DNA of 64,000 nucleotides, taken from contig JADKGZ010000021.1 of NCBI GenBank assembly GCA_016722025.1, positions 1 to 64,000 of the forward strand, written 5' to 3'. The notes beneath the pieces were generated by a model. That model saw only the letters and a program-made list of their open reading frames with translations, ran no database searches and was not told the DNA's origin. Origin of the DNA: Acidimicrobiaceae bacterium (lineage in GTDB: Bacteria; Actinomycetota; Acidimicrobiia; Acidimicrobiales; Ilumatobacteraceae). How positions within the stretch are numbered: position 1 is the first letter of the stretch; each line of letters starts with the position of its first letter. Position numbers and translations under genes: made by a program. This document shows positions 16,863 to 25,363 of this stretch, piece after piece.

Positions 16863-17501
16863 ATGTCGTACGACTCGATCAGCACCCTGCACGACGTCTT
16901 CGCGGTCCTTGCGATCATCGCGATGGCCGGCGCGGTGCTGATGGTGGCGGCGCGATTGATCCCCTCGGTCGCCAGCGTGCGCTTCCTCGACGCGTTGTAT
17001 CGAGTCCAGTTGCCGTTGGCCGCGCTGGTGGCCATCACCGCCACCTCCGGCAGCCTGTTCATGAGCGAGTTCGGCGAGCACTGGATCCCCTGCCGGTGGT
17101 GCTGGTTCCAGCGCATCTTCATGTACTCGCTGGCCGTCGTCTTGCTGGTGGCAGCCATCCGTCGCGATCGCGGCGTGAAGTGGTTCGCGGTGCCGCTGGC
17201 GGTCATCGGCATCTGCACCAGCCTGTGGCACATCCTCATCGAGCACCGAGTGGTCGAGGAGTCATCTGCCTGCTTCACGGTGCAGAGCTGCGCCAATCCG
17301 TGGCGCGTGTCGTTCGGCACGCTCGACTTCTCCACCGGCACGCTGGTCACCTCCGGCATGCCGATCACCCTTGCTGTGATGGCATTCTGCGGTTTTGCTG
17401 CCATCCTGGCGTTGCTCCTCACCCCCGAGCCCCTCAACCCCGAACCCCTCGACCCCCACCAACCGGAGGCAGACCAAGATGGCCAATCGTCAGCGAGCTG
17501 A
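16863..17501 (+). CDS. DsbB/BdbC-like disulfide bond formation protein
   Basis: A 212-aa integral membrane protein with four or five helices that passes electrons from extracytoplasmic thiol oxidases to quinone. The first redox pair is in IPCRWCWFQRI and the second in SSACFTVQSCANPW, the standard DsbB pattern. ATG 16863 was preferred over 16839 because it gives a compact N-terminus before the first helix. The last 23 bp overlap the start of the thioredoxin-like gene in another frame, so the pair is coupled. Together they look like an oxidative protein-folding unit. Confidence 0.85.
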   Translation: MSYDSISTLHDVFAVLAIIAMAGAVLMVAARLIPSVASVRFLDALYRVQLPLAALVAITATSGSLFMSEFGEHWIPCRWCWFQRIFMYSLAVVLLVAAIRRDRGVKWFAVPLAVIGICTSLWHILIEHRVVEESSACFTVQSCANPWRVSFGTLDFSTGTLVTSGMPITLAVMAFCGFAAILALLLTPEPLNPEPLDPHQPEADQDGQSSAS

Positions 17502-18216
17502 AGCCCGACGCAAAGCACAGGCCAAGGCCGCCCGCCCCGGCGACGGCGAGGGCGGCGGCATGAACAAGCTCTACATCTGGGCCGCCTTGGGTCTAGTGCT
17601 GGTGCTCGGCGTGGGCATTGCCCTGTTCGTGGGCGGCGACGACTCCAAGTCGGTCACCGCCGACAGCCAGACCACCGTGGTGTCGGGCCTGCCCGACAGC
17701 CAGCCGGTCACGGTCATCGGCGAGGCGTTGCCGGCGTTCGCCAACGATGGCCAGGCCGACCCCGCCATCGGTCTCGCCGCGCCGATGATCGAGGGCCTCA
17801 ACTTCGTCGGCGAGACCATCACCGCCGACGCCACCACCAATGGCGCCTACATGCTCGTGTTCCTGGCGCACTGGTGCCCGCACTGCAACGCCGAAGTGCC
17901 TCGGCTCAACGACTGGAAGCACAGCGGCGCGGTGCCGCCCGAGCTCGATGTCATCGGTGTCGCCACTGCCGCCTCGCCCTCCAGCGCCAACTACCCGCCG
18001 GCGTCGTGGTTCTCCAACATGGGTTGGGAGTGGCCGGTCATGGTCGACGAGTCGCAGGGCGATGGCACTGCCGGCACGGCGGCGCAGGCCTTTGGTGCCA
18101 CCGGCTGGCCCTATGGCGTGATCGTGGGTGCCGACGGCAAGGTGAAGGCCCGCTTCTCGGGCGAGATCGAACCCGCCGACCTGCAGGCCATCGTCGACGA
18201 CGCGCTCGCGTCCTGA
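17479..18216 (+). CDS. Membrane-anchored TlpA/thioredoxin-like oxidoreductase
   Basis: A 245-aa protein. The basic cytoplasmic N-terminus (MANRQRAEARRKAQAKAA) is followed by one transmembrane helix (about 29-48) and an external thioredoxin fold with the redox motif AHWCPHCNAEVP and the cis-Pro region ATGWPYGVIV. ATG 17479 lies within the 3' end of the dsbB-like gene. WCPHC is typical of oxidising DsbA-like or TlpA-like proteins, and the neighbour makes it the likely substrate oxidase reoxidised by the DsbB-like protein. Confidence 0.85.
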   Translation: MANRQRAEARRKAQAKAARPGDGEGGGMNKLYIWAALGLVLVLGVGIALFVGGDDSKSVTADSQTTVVSGLPDSQPVTVIGEALPAFANDGQADPAIGLAAPMIEGLNFVGETITADATTNGAYMLVFLAHWCPHCNAEVPRLNDWKHSGAVPPELDVIGVATAASPSSANYPPASWFSNMGWEWPVMVDESQGDGTAGTAAQAFGATGWPYGVIVGADGKVKARFSGEIEPADLQAIVDDALAS

Positions 18217-18221
18217 GTCGT

Positions 18222-19610
18222 TCAGTCCGGTTCCAGCCCGCCTGCCAGTTGTGCAGCGTGGGCCAGCACTTCCCGCAGCGGTAGGCCCAGCGCCGCCGCG
18301 GCGGCAACAGCATCGTCGTGCTCGGGCTTGGCCCGACCTGGCGCCAGCTTCACCCTGATCGGATGGCCGTGCACATGCACCACCGCTTCCTCGCGGCGTT
18401 GCGGCCAACGTTGCACGGTGCTGCCGCGCATGCCCAGCGAACCGGTTTCGCGCAGCAGCACGGCACCGATCTCGTTGGCCCTGGCCGGGTCGCACAGCGC
18501 GTGCACGGTGTGAGCGGGGCGACCCTTCTTCATCACGATCGGGCTGGCCCACGCGTCGTGGGCACCGGCAGCGAGCAGCGCGGTGATGGTGTGCGCGATC
18601 ACTTCGCCGGTGGCATCGTCGACGTTCACCTCCAGCAGCTGCGCGGGTTGGCCGGGCTGCGGGGTGAGGCTGGGTGGGGTCTCCACGCCGATGACCACCT
18701 GCACCACGTTGGGCCGGCCGGCGATGTCGGCGGTGCCGGCGCCGTAGCCCACTCGGTGCACGTGCATCGCCGGCATCGGGCCGAACTCGTCGGCCAACGC
18801 CACCATCAGCGCCACGCCGGTGGGGGTAGCCAGTTCCTTGCGATCGGCGATGCCGCGGCTGGGTGCCCCGGCTCTGGCCAGCAGTTCCACCACGGCCGGC
18901 GAAGGGTTGGGGATGTCGCCATGAGCAGCGCGCACCGTGCCCTGGCCGACGGTGATCGGGCTGCACACGATGCGGTCGACGCCCAACACCTCCAGCGCGG
19001 CACAGGTGCCCACCACGTCGATGATCGCGTCGAGCGACCCGACTTCGTGCAGCTCCACCTCATCGGCCGGCACGCCGTGCATCGCGCCTTCCACTTCGGC
19101 CAGCATTCGGAACGTGCGCTGAGCACGAGCGGCCACGCGCGCCGGCAGGTCGGCCTGCTCGATGATGTCGCGCACCACCCGGTAGGGCCGGTGCGCGCCA
19201 TGCCCGTGGCCGCCGTCGTGGTCGCCGTCGTGGTCGTGGCCGTGGTCGTGGCCCGCGTGATGGTGGTCGTGCTCGCCGTCGTGGCCGTGGTCGTGGTCGC
19301 CGTCGTGGTCGCCGTCGTGGTCGCCGTTGTGCGGGTGGTCGTGGCCGTCGTGGCCGGCATCGGTGGCCGGGGCTTCGTGGTGAGGGTGGCCGTGCTCGTC
19401 GAACACGGCCACGACGGCCTTCGTGGCCGACAGCCCGCAGCGCATCGCGGGCTCGAAGCTGAGGGCGTAGTCGTGCACCGGCAGGCCGGCGAGAATGGCC
19501 GCGACGGCCACGGGGTCGGCGCCGGCGTGCACCAGCGACGCCATCGTCATGTCGCCGGCGGTGCCTGCGAAGCAGTGGAACCAGGCGGTGCTGCCACGTT
19601 CGGTGCTCAT
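18222..19610 (-). CDS. larC: LarC, nickel-pincer cofactor cyclometallase, with long His/Asp-rich insert
   Basis: A 462-aa LarC family protein, which inserts nickel into the pyridinium dithiocarboxylate precursor to make the nickel-pincer nucleotide. Family motifs include FHCFAGTAGDM at the N-terminus, ELHEVGSLDAIIDVVG, and NVDDATGEVIAHT in the C-terminal half. Residues 71-140 are a low-complexity insert with about half His and Asp (HDHGHDGEHDHHH), much longer than in a plain LarC and likely to bind Ni or Zn. ATG 19610 overlaps the larB stop by 4 bp (ATGA). larA and larE are not in the window. Confidence 0.9.
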   Translation of the reverse strand: MSTERGSTAWFHCFAGTAGDMTMASLVHAGADPVAVAAILAGLPVHDYALSFEPAMRCGLSATKAVVAVFDEHGHPHHEAPATDAGHDGHDHPHNGDHDGDHDGDHDHGHDGEHDHHHAGHDHGHDHDGDHDGGHGHGAHRPYRVVRDIIEQADLPARVAARAQRTFRMLAEVEGAMHGVPADEVELHEVGSLDAIIDVVGTCAALEVLGVDRIVCSPITVGQGTVRAAHGDIPNPSPAVVELLARAGAPSRGIADRKELATPTGVALMVALADEFGPMPAMHVHRVGYGAGTADIAGRPNVVQVVIGVETPPSLTPQPGQPAQLLEVNVDDATGEVIAHTITALLAAGAHDAWASPIVMKKGRPAHTVHALCDPARANEIGAVLLRETGSLGMRGSTVQRWPQRREEAVVHVHGHPIRVKLAPGRAKPEHDDAVAAAAALGLPLREVLAHAAQLAGGLEPD

Positions 19611-20353
19611 CGGAACATCCTTGCCACGGCGCAGGCAGCACCGAACCCGTTGTCGATGCCCACCACGGTCACGCCGCTGGCGCACGAGGCGTGCATCGCC
19701 AGCAGCGCGGTGACGCCTTCCAGGCCGGCGCCGTAGCCCACGCTGGTGGGCACGGCCACCACCGGCCCGGCGGTGAGCCCACCGATCACGCTGGCCAGCG
19801 CGCCTTCCATGCCGGCGACCACCACCACGGCATCGGCGGCGGTGACGTGGTCGATGCGGGCGAGCAGACGGTGCAGCCCGGCGACACCAACGTCGGTGAG
19901 CCGGTCGGGCGCGAACCCGTGTGCCTGCAGGGTGAGCACGCACTCGTCGACCACCGGCACGTCGCTGGTGCCGGCGCTCACCACCAGCACACGCGCCGTT
20001 CGCGACGGTGGCGGGCAGCGCCACAGCACGCACCCGGCGCGTGCGATGCCGCCGGGGTGCACTTCCAGAACAGCCGAGGCGGTGGCCGCCGACACGCGCG
20101 TGAGCAGCACCGGGCCCGTTTCGCCCGACAGCAGCTCGCCGACGATCTCGATGCACTGGGCGGCGGTCTTGCCGTGCCCGTACACGGCTTCCGGCATGCC
20201 CTGGCGCAACGCCCGATGGTGGTCGACCAGGGTGTCGCCCACTTCGACGAAGGGCAGCCGGCGCAGGCGCGCCACCGCATCGTCGGGCGCGACGTTGCCC
20301 GTGCGCACGCCATCGATGAGCTGCTGCAGCTCCCCCTCGTCCATTCCGACCAT
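19607..20353 (-). CDS. larB: LarB, nicotinate-dinucleotide carboxylase for the nickel-pincer cofactor
   Basis: A 248-aa protein of the PurE-like LarB family, which carboxylates and hydrolyses nicotinic acid adenine dinucleotide in the first step of nickel-pincer nucleotide synthesis. The C-terminal AIR-carboxylase-like part is clear: VVSAGTSDVPVVDE, VVVAGMEGALASVIGGL, VAVPTSVGYGAGLEG and VVGIDNGFGAA. ATG at 20353 or 20344 are both possible. It is coupled to larC by an ATGA overlap and diverges from pheA over a 235-bp spacer holding unusual repeats. Confidence 0.9.
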   Translation of the reverse strand: MVGMDEGELQQLIDGVRTGNVAPDDAVARLRRLPFVEVGDTLVDHHRALRQGMPEAVYGHGKTAAQCIEIVGELLSGETGPVLLTRVSAATASAVLEVHPGGIARAGCVLWRCPPPSRTARVLVVSAGTSDVPVVDECVLTLQAHGFAPDRLTDVGVAGLHRLLARIDHVTAADAVVVVAGMEGALASVIGGLTAGPVVAVPTSVGYGAGLEGVTALLAMHASCASGVTVVGIDNGFGAACAVARMFR

Positions 20354-20369
20354 TGTGCCGGGCAACGAG

Positions 20370-20401
20370 CCGGGGGGCCGGGGCGCGCCGGGGCCCCCCG
20401 G
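20370..20401. repeat. Extreme GC inverted repeat in the larB/pheA spacer
   Basis: CCGGGGGGCC (20370-20379) and GGCCCCCCGG (20392-20401) form a perfect 10-bp inverted repeat around a GC-only 12-nt loop. G/C runs continue to about 20436. It lies just upstream of larB and could be a regulatory hairpin in the leader or a sequence prone to assembly error. Confidence 0.6.
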
Positions 20402-20453
20402 CCCCCCCCGGGCGCCCCGGGCGCGGGCGGGGACCCGTGTCGGACACCGAGAT

Positions 20454-20523
20454 GAATCCCGCCCAGAAGCCGTTGTGGAACGAATCCCGCCCAGAAGCCG
20501 TTGTGGGACGAATCCCGCCCGAA
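20454..20523 (+). repeat. 28-bp tandem repeat, two and a half copies, upstream of pheA
   Basis: The unit starting GAATCCCGCCCAGAAGCCGT is 28 bp long and is present at 20454-20481 and 20482-20509 (one difference in the last bases), followed by a partial third copy from 20510. It sits 65 bp before the pheA start and could be a repeated regulator site or a mini-repeat. Confidence 0.8.
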
Positions 20524-20588
20524 TCGCCGAGGAGGGGCCGGCCGGGATAACGGAGCGTCGCACGGCCACGCGGGAATAGCCTGCACGC

Positions 20589-21524
20589 ATGACTTCCGCT
20601 CGCATTCGTGTCGGCTTCCTGGGGCCGCTGGGCACGTTCACCGAGCAGGCGCTGAAGACCCAGCCCGACCTCGCCGCGGCCGAGCACGTGCTGTACCGCA
20701 CGATGCCCGACGTGCTCGATGCGGTGGAGAGCGGCGAGGTCGATCTCGGCTTCGTGGCCATCGAGAACTCCATCGAGGGCATGGTCAACCTCACCCAGGA
20801 CGAGCTGGCGTTCGCGCACGATCTGCTCATCCAGCGGGAGGTGGTGCTCGACATCGAGCACTGCCTGATGGCCAAGCCGGGCACCACGTTGGCCGATGTG
20901 AAGGCGGTGCTGTCGATTCCCGTGGCCAGCGCGCAGTGCCACACCTACTTGCGCACGCATGTGGGCCAGGCCGAGCTGCGGGCCGCCAACTCCACCGCCG
21001 AGGCCGCACGCATCGTGGCCGACGACCTGGGGCCGGGCACTGCCGCTGTTGCTCCGCGTACCAGCGCCGAGCTCTACGGCCTCGAGATCCTGGCCGCCGA
21101 CATCGCCGACCACCCCGGCAACCAGACCCGCTTCGTGGTCGTGGCGAAGGAGGGCATTCCCGCCCCCACCGGACACGACTGCACTGCGCTGGTCATCTAT
21201 CAGCGGGCCGACGAGCCGGGCAGCCTCATCTCCATCCTGCAAGAGTTCGCGGCTCGGCGCATCAACCTCAGCAACCTGCTGTCGCGGCCCACGAAGGATG
21301 GTGGCCTGGGCGACTACTGCTTCGTGGTCTACGCCCACGGCCATGTGGCCGACGAGCTGATGGCCGACGCCATGCGTGCCCTGCATGCCAAGCAGGGCAA
21401 GGTGAAGTTCTTGGGCAGCTATCCGGCGACGGGCGAGCACGCCACGTCGGCCCGCCAACACGCCGATGCCCGGTGGCGCGACGCCGACGACTGGGTGCAG
21501 CGGCTCCGCGGCACCGTCGGCTGA
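20589..21524 (+). CDS. pheA: Prephenate dehydratase
   Basis: A 311-aa enzyme that converts prephenate to phenylpyruvate in phenylalanine synthesis. The periplasmic-binding-like catalytic domain has FLGPLGTFTEQAL, IENSIEGMV and the catalytic TRF motif in NQTRFVVV. The C-terminal ACT domain (DEPGSLISILQEFAARRINLSNLLSRP) gives feedback control by phenylalanine. It is monofunctional, without chorismate mutase, as is usual in actinobacteria. ATG 20589 is the obvious start. Confidence 0.93.
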   Translation: MTSARIRVGFLGPLGTFTEQALKTQPDLAAAEHVLYRTMPDVLDAVESGEVDLGFVAIENSIEGMVNLTQDELAFAHDLLIQREVVLDIEHCLMAKPGTTLADVKAVLSIPVASAQCHTYLRTHVGQAELRAANSTAEAARIVADDLGPGTAAVAPRTSAELYGLEILAADIADHPGNQTRFVVVAKEGIPAPTGHDCTALVIYQRADEPGSLISILQEFAARRINLSNLLSRPTKDGGLGDYCFVVYAHGHVADELMADAMRALHAKQGKVKFLGSYPATGEHATSARQHADARWRDADDWVQRLRGTVG

Positions 21525-21656
21525 GCAGTCGCGGCCGGCAGTGACACACTGTGGCCGACACCACATCGCGAAGTTGACGGGAAAGTGTTGTACCGGGGCA
21601 ACTCGTGACTCTATGGAGCACACGGCTCACCCGAGCACCCTCAAGGAGACTCCCTC

Positions 21657-22394
21657 ATGAACATCCGCCGCAGTCGCACTCGCCGTACCGGCGTGGGCCT
21701 GCTCGTCATCGCAGTCGCCGCTCTCGGCGCTTGCAGCAGCGAGACCAAGCGCTCCATCGACGATGCCAGCACCACGGTCGCCGGCCCCTCCACGACGGTG
21801 CTCGCCGACGTCACCACCACCCTCGCAGCCACGACCACCGTGCCCGTAGAGGCGACCACGATTCCCGTGGTCACCGACGCGCCCACCACCATCCCCGCTC
21901 CGCAGCCGACCGATCCTCCGGCCACCGACGCGCCGGGCTTCGGCCTCTACGACGAGGTCAGCCCGCCAGGGGTGCCCAGTGGGCACACCGACCCGTTCGC
22001 CTCCAGCGGCGTGCTGGGCAACGGTGTGTACTGGGTGCAGTACAACGGCGGCGAGACGTTCACCCCCGACATCGAGGTGACGCAGGCGTTCTTCGGCGCC
22101 GAGTGCGAGACCCAGGCCGCGGCGGCCGGCGACGAGTGCCTGAACGACATCTTCGTGCTCGGTGATCCGTCGCGCGAGATCGACGATCTGCCGTTCGCCG
22201 ACGATGTCTTCCTCACGGTCGCGGATGCCAACACGCAGAAGAGCTACTGGATCACGCCCGACGAGCTGCGCTCGGTGCGAGCCTCCAGCCCCAGCGATCC
22301 GGCGCCCGATGGCTACGGCTTCGCCTCCTTCCCGTGGAAGATGACGGTGCAGGGCGGCATGATCGTGAAGTTCGAGCAGGTGTGGGTGCCGTAG
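21657..22394 (+). CDS. Secreted lipoprotein of unknown function
   Basis: A 245-aa protein with a basic N-terminus, hydrophobic core and lipobox ALGAC (Cys about residue 30). A Thr/Pro-rich tether (TTTLAATTTVP) leads to a globular C-terminal domain from about residue 98, which includes two Cys (AECETQAAAAGDECLND) likely to be bridged outside the cell. The start is well placed: AAGGAGACTCCCTC lies just upstream of ATG 21657. The domain is not recognised. Confidence 0.75.
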   Translation: MNIRRSRTRRTGVGLLVIAVAALGACSSETKRSIDDASTTVAGPSTTVLADVTTTLAATTTVPVEATTIPVVTDAPTTIPAPQPTDPPATDAPGFGLYDEVSPPGVPSGHTDPFASSGVLGNGVYWVQYNGGETFTPDIEVTQAFFGAECETQAAAAGDECLNDIFVLGDPSREIDDLPFADDVFLTVADANTQKSYWITPDELRSVRASSPSDPAPDGYGFASFPWKMTVQGGMIVKFEQVWVP

Positions 22395-22452
22395 CGCCGA
22401 GTCCGTAGCACCGGGGCCCGTGGCGCCGTGGTGCCCTGCTCACTCGTGACCC

Positions 22453-23730
22453 ATGCCTCTGACGAGCAGCCGGCTCGTTGGGCTGAATGGAGGCATGGTC
22501 ACATGCAACGTCGTCCCTGTGGCATCGGAGCTTCACGGTGCCGATGCCGTTTCAGCGCTCACCGCCTCACTGCAACCGGCGTTCGATCGTGTGGGCGCTC
22601 GGCTGGTTGCCTCGGTGGAGGCGGCCAACACGTCGTTGCCGATGGCCGTGCTGGTGCTCACCGGTGGTACCGAGCGGGCGGTGCTGGCGGCATGGTCGGC
22701 TCGCCAGCAGTTCCTGCCGGGCGAGCCGCTGCTGTTGCTCACCCACGCCGGCCACAACTCGTTGCCGGCAGCGCTGGAGGCATTGGCGCGTTTGCAGCGC
22801 GACGGTGCCAACGGCCGCATCGTGATGGTCGACGGCGAGCTACCCAACCCCGATCTGATCGAGGCGCTGCACGACATGAAGGTCTGGCACCAGTTGCATC
22901 GCGCGCGGCTGGGGCTGCTGGGTGCGCCCAGCGACTGGCTGGTCGCGTCGGTGCCCGATCGCGAGGCAGTGCAGCGGCGTTGGGGCGTCACGATCGTGGA
23001 TGCCGACCTGCCGCAGGCGCTGGATCGGTTCGCGGAGAACATCGATGCACCGGTGGCCGAGCCGGTGCGGTTGCGAGCGCGACATCACGACGGCGAACCG
23101 GATGCTGCCGAGGTGGAGACCGCTGCCCGCTTCGAGCCGGTGCTGCGCGAGGTAGCGGTTGATCTGCAGTTGGATGCGATCTCGGTGCGCTGCTTCGATC
23201 TGCTCTCCGCCGGGCACACCTCTGGCTGTGTGGCGCTGTCATCGTTGAACGACTCGGGTGTGATCGCCGGTTGCGAGGGCGACGTCGCCAGCACGGTCGG
23301 GTTGTTGTGGGGCAAGCTGTTCACCGGGCAGCTGGGGTGGATGGCGAACCCGGCGATGGCCGACCGCACCACCGGGCACATCGAGCTGGCTCATTGCACG
23401 GTGCCACTGTCGATGGTGCACGACTACGAGTTGCACACGCACTTCGAGAGCGGCTTGGGCGTGGGCATCTCCGGCCAGTTGCCGCCCGGCCCTGTGACGG
23501 TGCTGCGCTTGGGCGGCATGGCGCTCGAGCAGCTGTGGTGCTTCGACGGTGAAGCATTGCCGACCACGCCACGCGATGGTCGCTGCCGCACGCAGGTCGA
23601 CGTGAAGGTCGACCCGGCCGCCGTGGGCGAGCTGCTCGACCACCCGCTGGGCAACCACTTGGTGCTGCTGCCCGGCCATCACGCGCAGCAGATGCGCCGC
23701 TGGTTCACCGAGCTGCTGTCGGCCGAATAG
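22453..23730 (+). CDS. L-fucose/L-arabinose isomerase-like family protein
   Basis: A 425-aa protein resembling the FucI/AraA isomerase superfamily. The C-terminal half has GVIAGCEGDVASTVGLLWGKLFTG and TGHIELAHCTVPLSM, the pattern of that family's catalytic domain, where an acidic residue and His residues coordinate the metal; the N-terminal half is Rossmann-like. A later ATG (22495) with GGAGG immediately before it is an alternative start. True isomerase activity is not certain, since many homologues are uncharacterised. It ends 38 bp before the tRNA-Ser gene. Confidence 0.6.
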   Translation: MPLTSSRLVGLNGGMVTCNVVPVASELHGADAVSALTASLQPAFDRVGARLVASVEAANTSLPMAVLVLTGGTERAVLAAWSARQQFLPGEPLLLLTHAGHNSLPAALEALARLQRDGANGRIVMVDGELPNPDLIEALHDMKVWHQLHRARLGLLGAPSDWLVASVPDREAVQRRWGVTIVDADLPQALDRFAENIDAPVAEPVRLRARHHDGEPDAAEVETAARFEPVLREVAVDLQLDAISVRCFDLLSAGHTSGCVALSSLNDSGVIAGCEGDVASTVGLLWGKLFTGQLGWMANPAMADRTTGHIELAHCTVPLSMVHDYELHTHFESGLGVGISGQLPPGPVTVLRLGGMALEQLWCFDGEALPTTPRDGRCRTQVDVKVDPAAVGELLDHPLGNHLVLLPGHHAQQMRRWFTELLSAE

Positions 23731-23768
23731 GCCCGTTGCAGCCGCTCGCCGCCGATAGATTCGAGCCC

Positions 23769-23854
23769 GGAACGGTGGCAGAGTGGACAAATGCGCGCGC
23801 CTTGAAAGCGTGAGGGTGCAAGCCCCGGGGGTTCGAATCCCTCCCGTTCCGCCA
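23769..23854 (+). tRNA. tRNA-Ser (anticodon UGA)
   Basis: A class II tRNA. The acceptor stem GGAACGG pairs with CCGTTCC (23844-23850), followed by discriminator G and an encoded CCA. The anticodon arm CGCGC-CTTGAAA-GCGTG gives anticodon TGA. A long variable arm and the T loop GTTCGAATC are clear. The 3' end, from 23834, is the attachment site of the integrative element; the tRNA stays intact. Confidence 0.95.
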
Positions 23855-23857
23855 AGG
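23834..23857 (+). repeat. attL core, 24 bp, in the 3' end of tRNA-Ser
   Basis: Starts CGAATCCCTCCCGTTCCGCC and ends AAGG. Identical to 43024-43047 over 24 bp, with mismatches on both outer sides. It covers the T-loop side, the 3' acceptor strand, CCA and three bases beyond. Confidence 0.93.
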
Positions 23858-23964
23858 GTGTTCGTGGATGTTCACCGAAGTCCACCGACGTACAATCTTA
23901 GGTGCTCTGAGCAGGTCTTTCGTTGCGTAGACGTCCACTGGCGTTGTAGCGTGTCACTCCCAGG

Positions 23965-24017
23965 GTTGCTCCCGGTTGCTCCCGATTTGGGGTGCGTTGC
24001 TCCCGGCGTTGCTCCCG
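23965..24017 (+). repeat. Four copies of decamer GTTGCTCCCG, left arm-type integrase sites
   Basis: Copies at 23965-23974, 23975-23984, 23996-24005 and 24008-24017, all in the same orientation, between attL and the integrase start. The same decamer occurs twice just inside attR. Their presence at both ends and nowhere obvious between suggests binding by the integrase N-terminal domain. Confidence 0.85.
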
Positions 24018-24037
24018 GTTTTGGAGGCATTCGAACC

Positions 24038-25283
24038 ATGGCTCGGAAGGTGACCGGCAAGCGAAGTGTGGGCCGAAACGGCAGCGTGCGGGTGCACGGC
24101 AAGGCATCGAACGGCGAGGGATCGGTGTACCTCGACGCCGACGGTTCGTGGCGGGCGACGTTCGTTGCTCCCGGCAGCGCCCGCCCCAAGCGAGTTCGCG
24201 GCAAAACCCGTGAGGAAGCGATCGCTCGCAGGGCCGTGAAGCTGGAGGAGCTGTCGCAGATCCAGTCGTCGACATTCCATCGCGAAGCGACCGTGGCCGA
24301 GCTGGCGGCCTGGTGGCTCGACGTGGTCGCGCGGCATCGCGTGCGAGCCTCGACGTTGGGCACCTACAGCCAACGCGTCGAGCGGATCACGAACACGATC
24401 GGCCAGCTGCCGGCGCGATCACTGAAGCCGGAGCGAATCGCCCGCTGGCAGTCCGACCTGTTGAAGTCCGGGCTCGCGTCAGGGACGGTCGCCGACGTGC
24501 GAGTGACGCTGCACCAAGTGCTCGAGCAGGCCGTGATCCACGAACTGATCGCCTCCAACCCGGTCGATCGCGTGGCCGCGCCGAAGGTGGTCCGTGGTGC
24601 TCGACGCGCGCTCGTGTCAGACGACGCGCGCCACCTGGTCGGTGCGGCGGCAGACGATCGACTCGGCGCAGTCGTCGCGTTGCTGTTCGTGCAGGGGTGG
24701 CGTGTCTCCGAGGCACTCGGGCTCGGTTGGGAGGATCTCGATCTCGACGCCGGGGTTGCTGTGGTGCGGCGGGCCGCGATCTACGTCCACAAGGTCGGCA
24801 TGGTGCTCGGCCCGACCAAGAACGCCGGTGCGTCCGGCACCCACCACCTGTCGGCCGGAGTGGTCGAGTTGTTGCGTGCTCGCCGCGAGGCACAGGCAGC
24901 AGAGCGACTCGCGTGTCGCGAGGCGTGGCCAACGCACACCTACGAGGGACAGACCGTGTCGCTGGTGTTCACCAACGCGCGGTGGCTTGGTGAACCGGCA
25001 GGCGGCGGCGAAGGCGGTGACTCGTGCGGCAACGCAAGCGGGCCTCGACCCGCAGGGCATCGCGACGCACACCGGCAGACGGACAGCCGTGACCGTGCTG
25101 TACGCCGAAGCCGGCCTCGACCTCAGCGACATCGCCAGATACGTCGGCCACAAGGGCGAGGCGACAACAGCCGGCTACGTGCGATCGTTGGGTGAGCGTC
25201 CGAAGGCGACGGCCGCGATGGCTGCGTCGATGTTGGACCCGGTGGCGGAAGCGCGCCTCGGGGGTCAACGCCCCTCTCTGTGA
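24038..25283 (+). pseudogene. int: Tyrosine recombinase (integrase), interrupted by a frameshift
   Basis: The intact product would be about 414 aa. ATG 24038 follows GGAGG by 9 bases. Residues 1-315 carry the AP2-like arm-binding part, the SAM-like core-binding domain and the first catalytic Arg (QGWRVSEALGLGWEDL). Near 24981 one extra G in GCGCGGTGG shifts the frame; removing it restores TNARGLVNRQAAAKAV and then the rest of the catalytic centre, THTGRRTAV (HxxR), VGHKG and the Tyr nucleophile in ATTAGYV. All catalytic residues exist, so this is a recent lesion or a base-call error. It lies directly inside attL and is the recombinase for this element. Confidence 0.85.
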
Positions 25284-25363
25284 CACCCACCGAACACAGT
25301 TACGAGGGTGAGGGACACTGATGCCTCGTTGGCCTGCGAAGATGCAGCAAGAATGGAGTGATC

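Noticed and set aside
19200..19400. Short-period repeat that might suggest a CRISPR or satellite
   Set aside because: Repeats are 6-12 bp codon repeats (GAC/CAC/GGC) in frame within larC, with no spacers.
18318..19736. 472-codon plus-strand frame over larC with long Val/Ala runs
   Set aside because: The Val-rich tract is the complement of the His/Asp-rich repeat in LarC; LarC motifs are clear on the minus strand.
21574..21600. Promoter before the lipoprotein gene from TTGACG at 21574
   Set aside because: No convincing -10 box at 16-18 bp; not enough to call.
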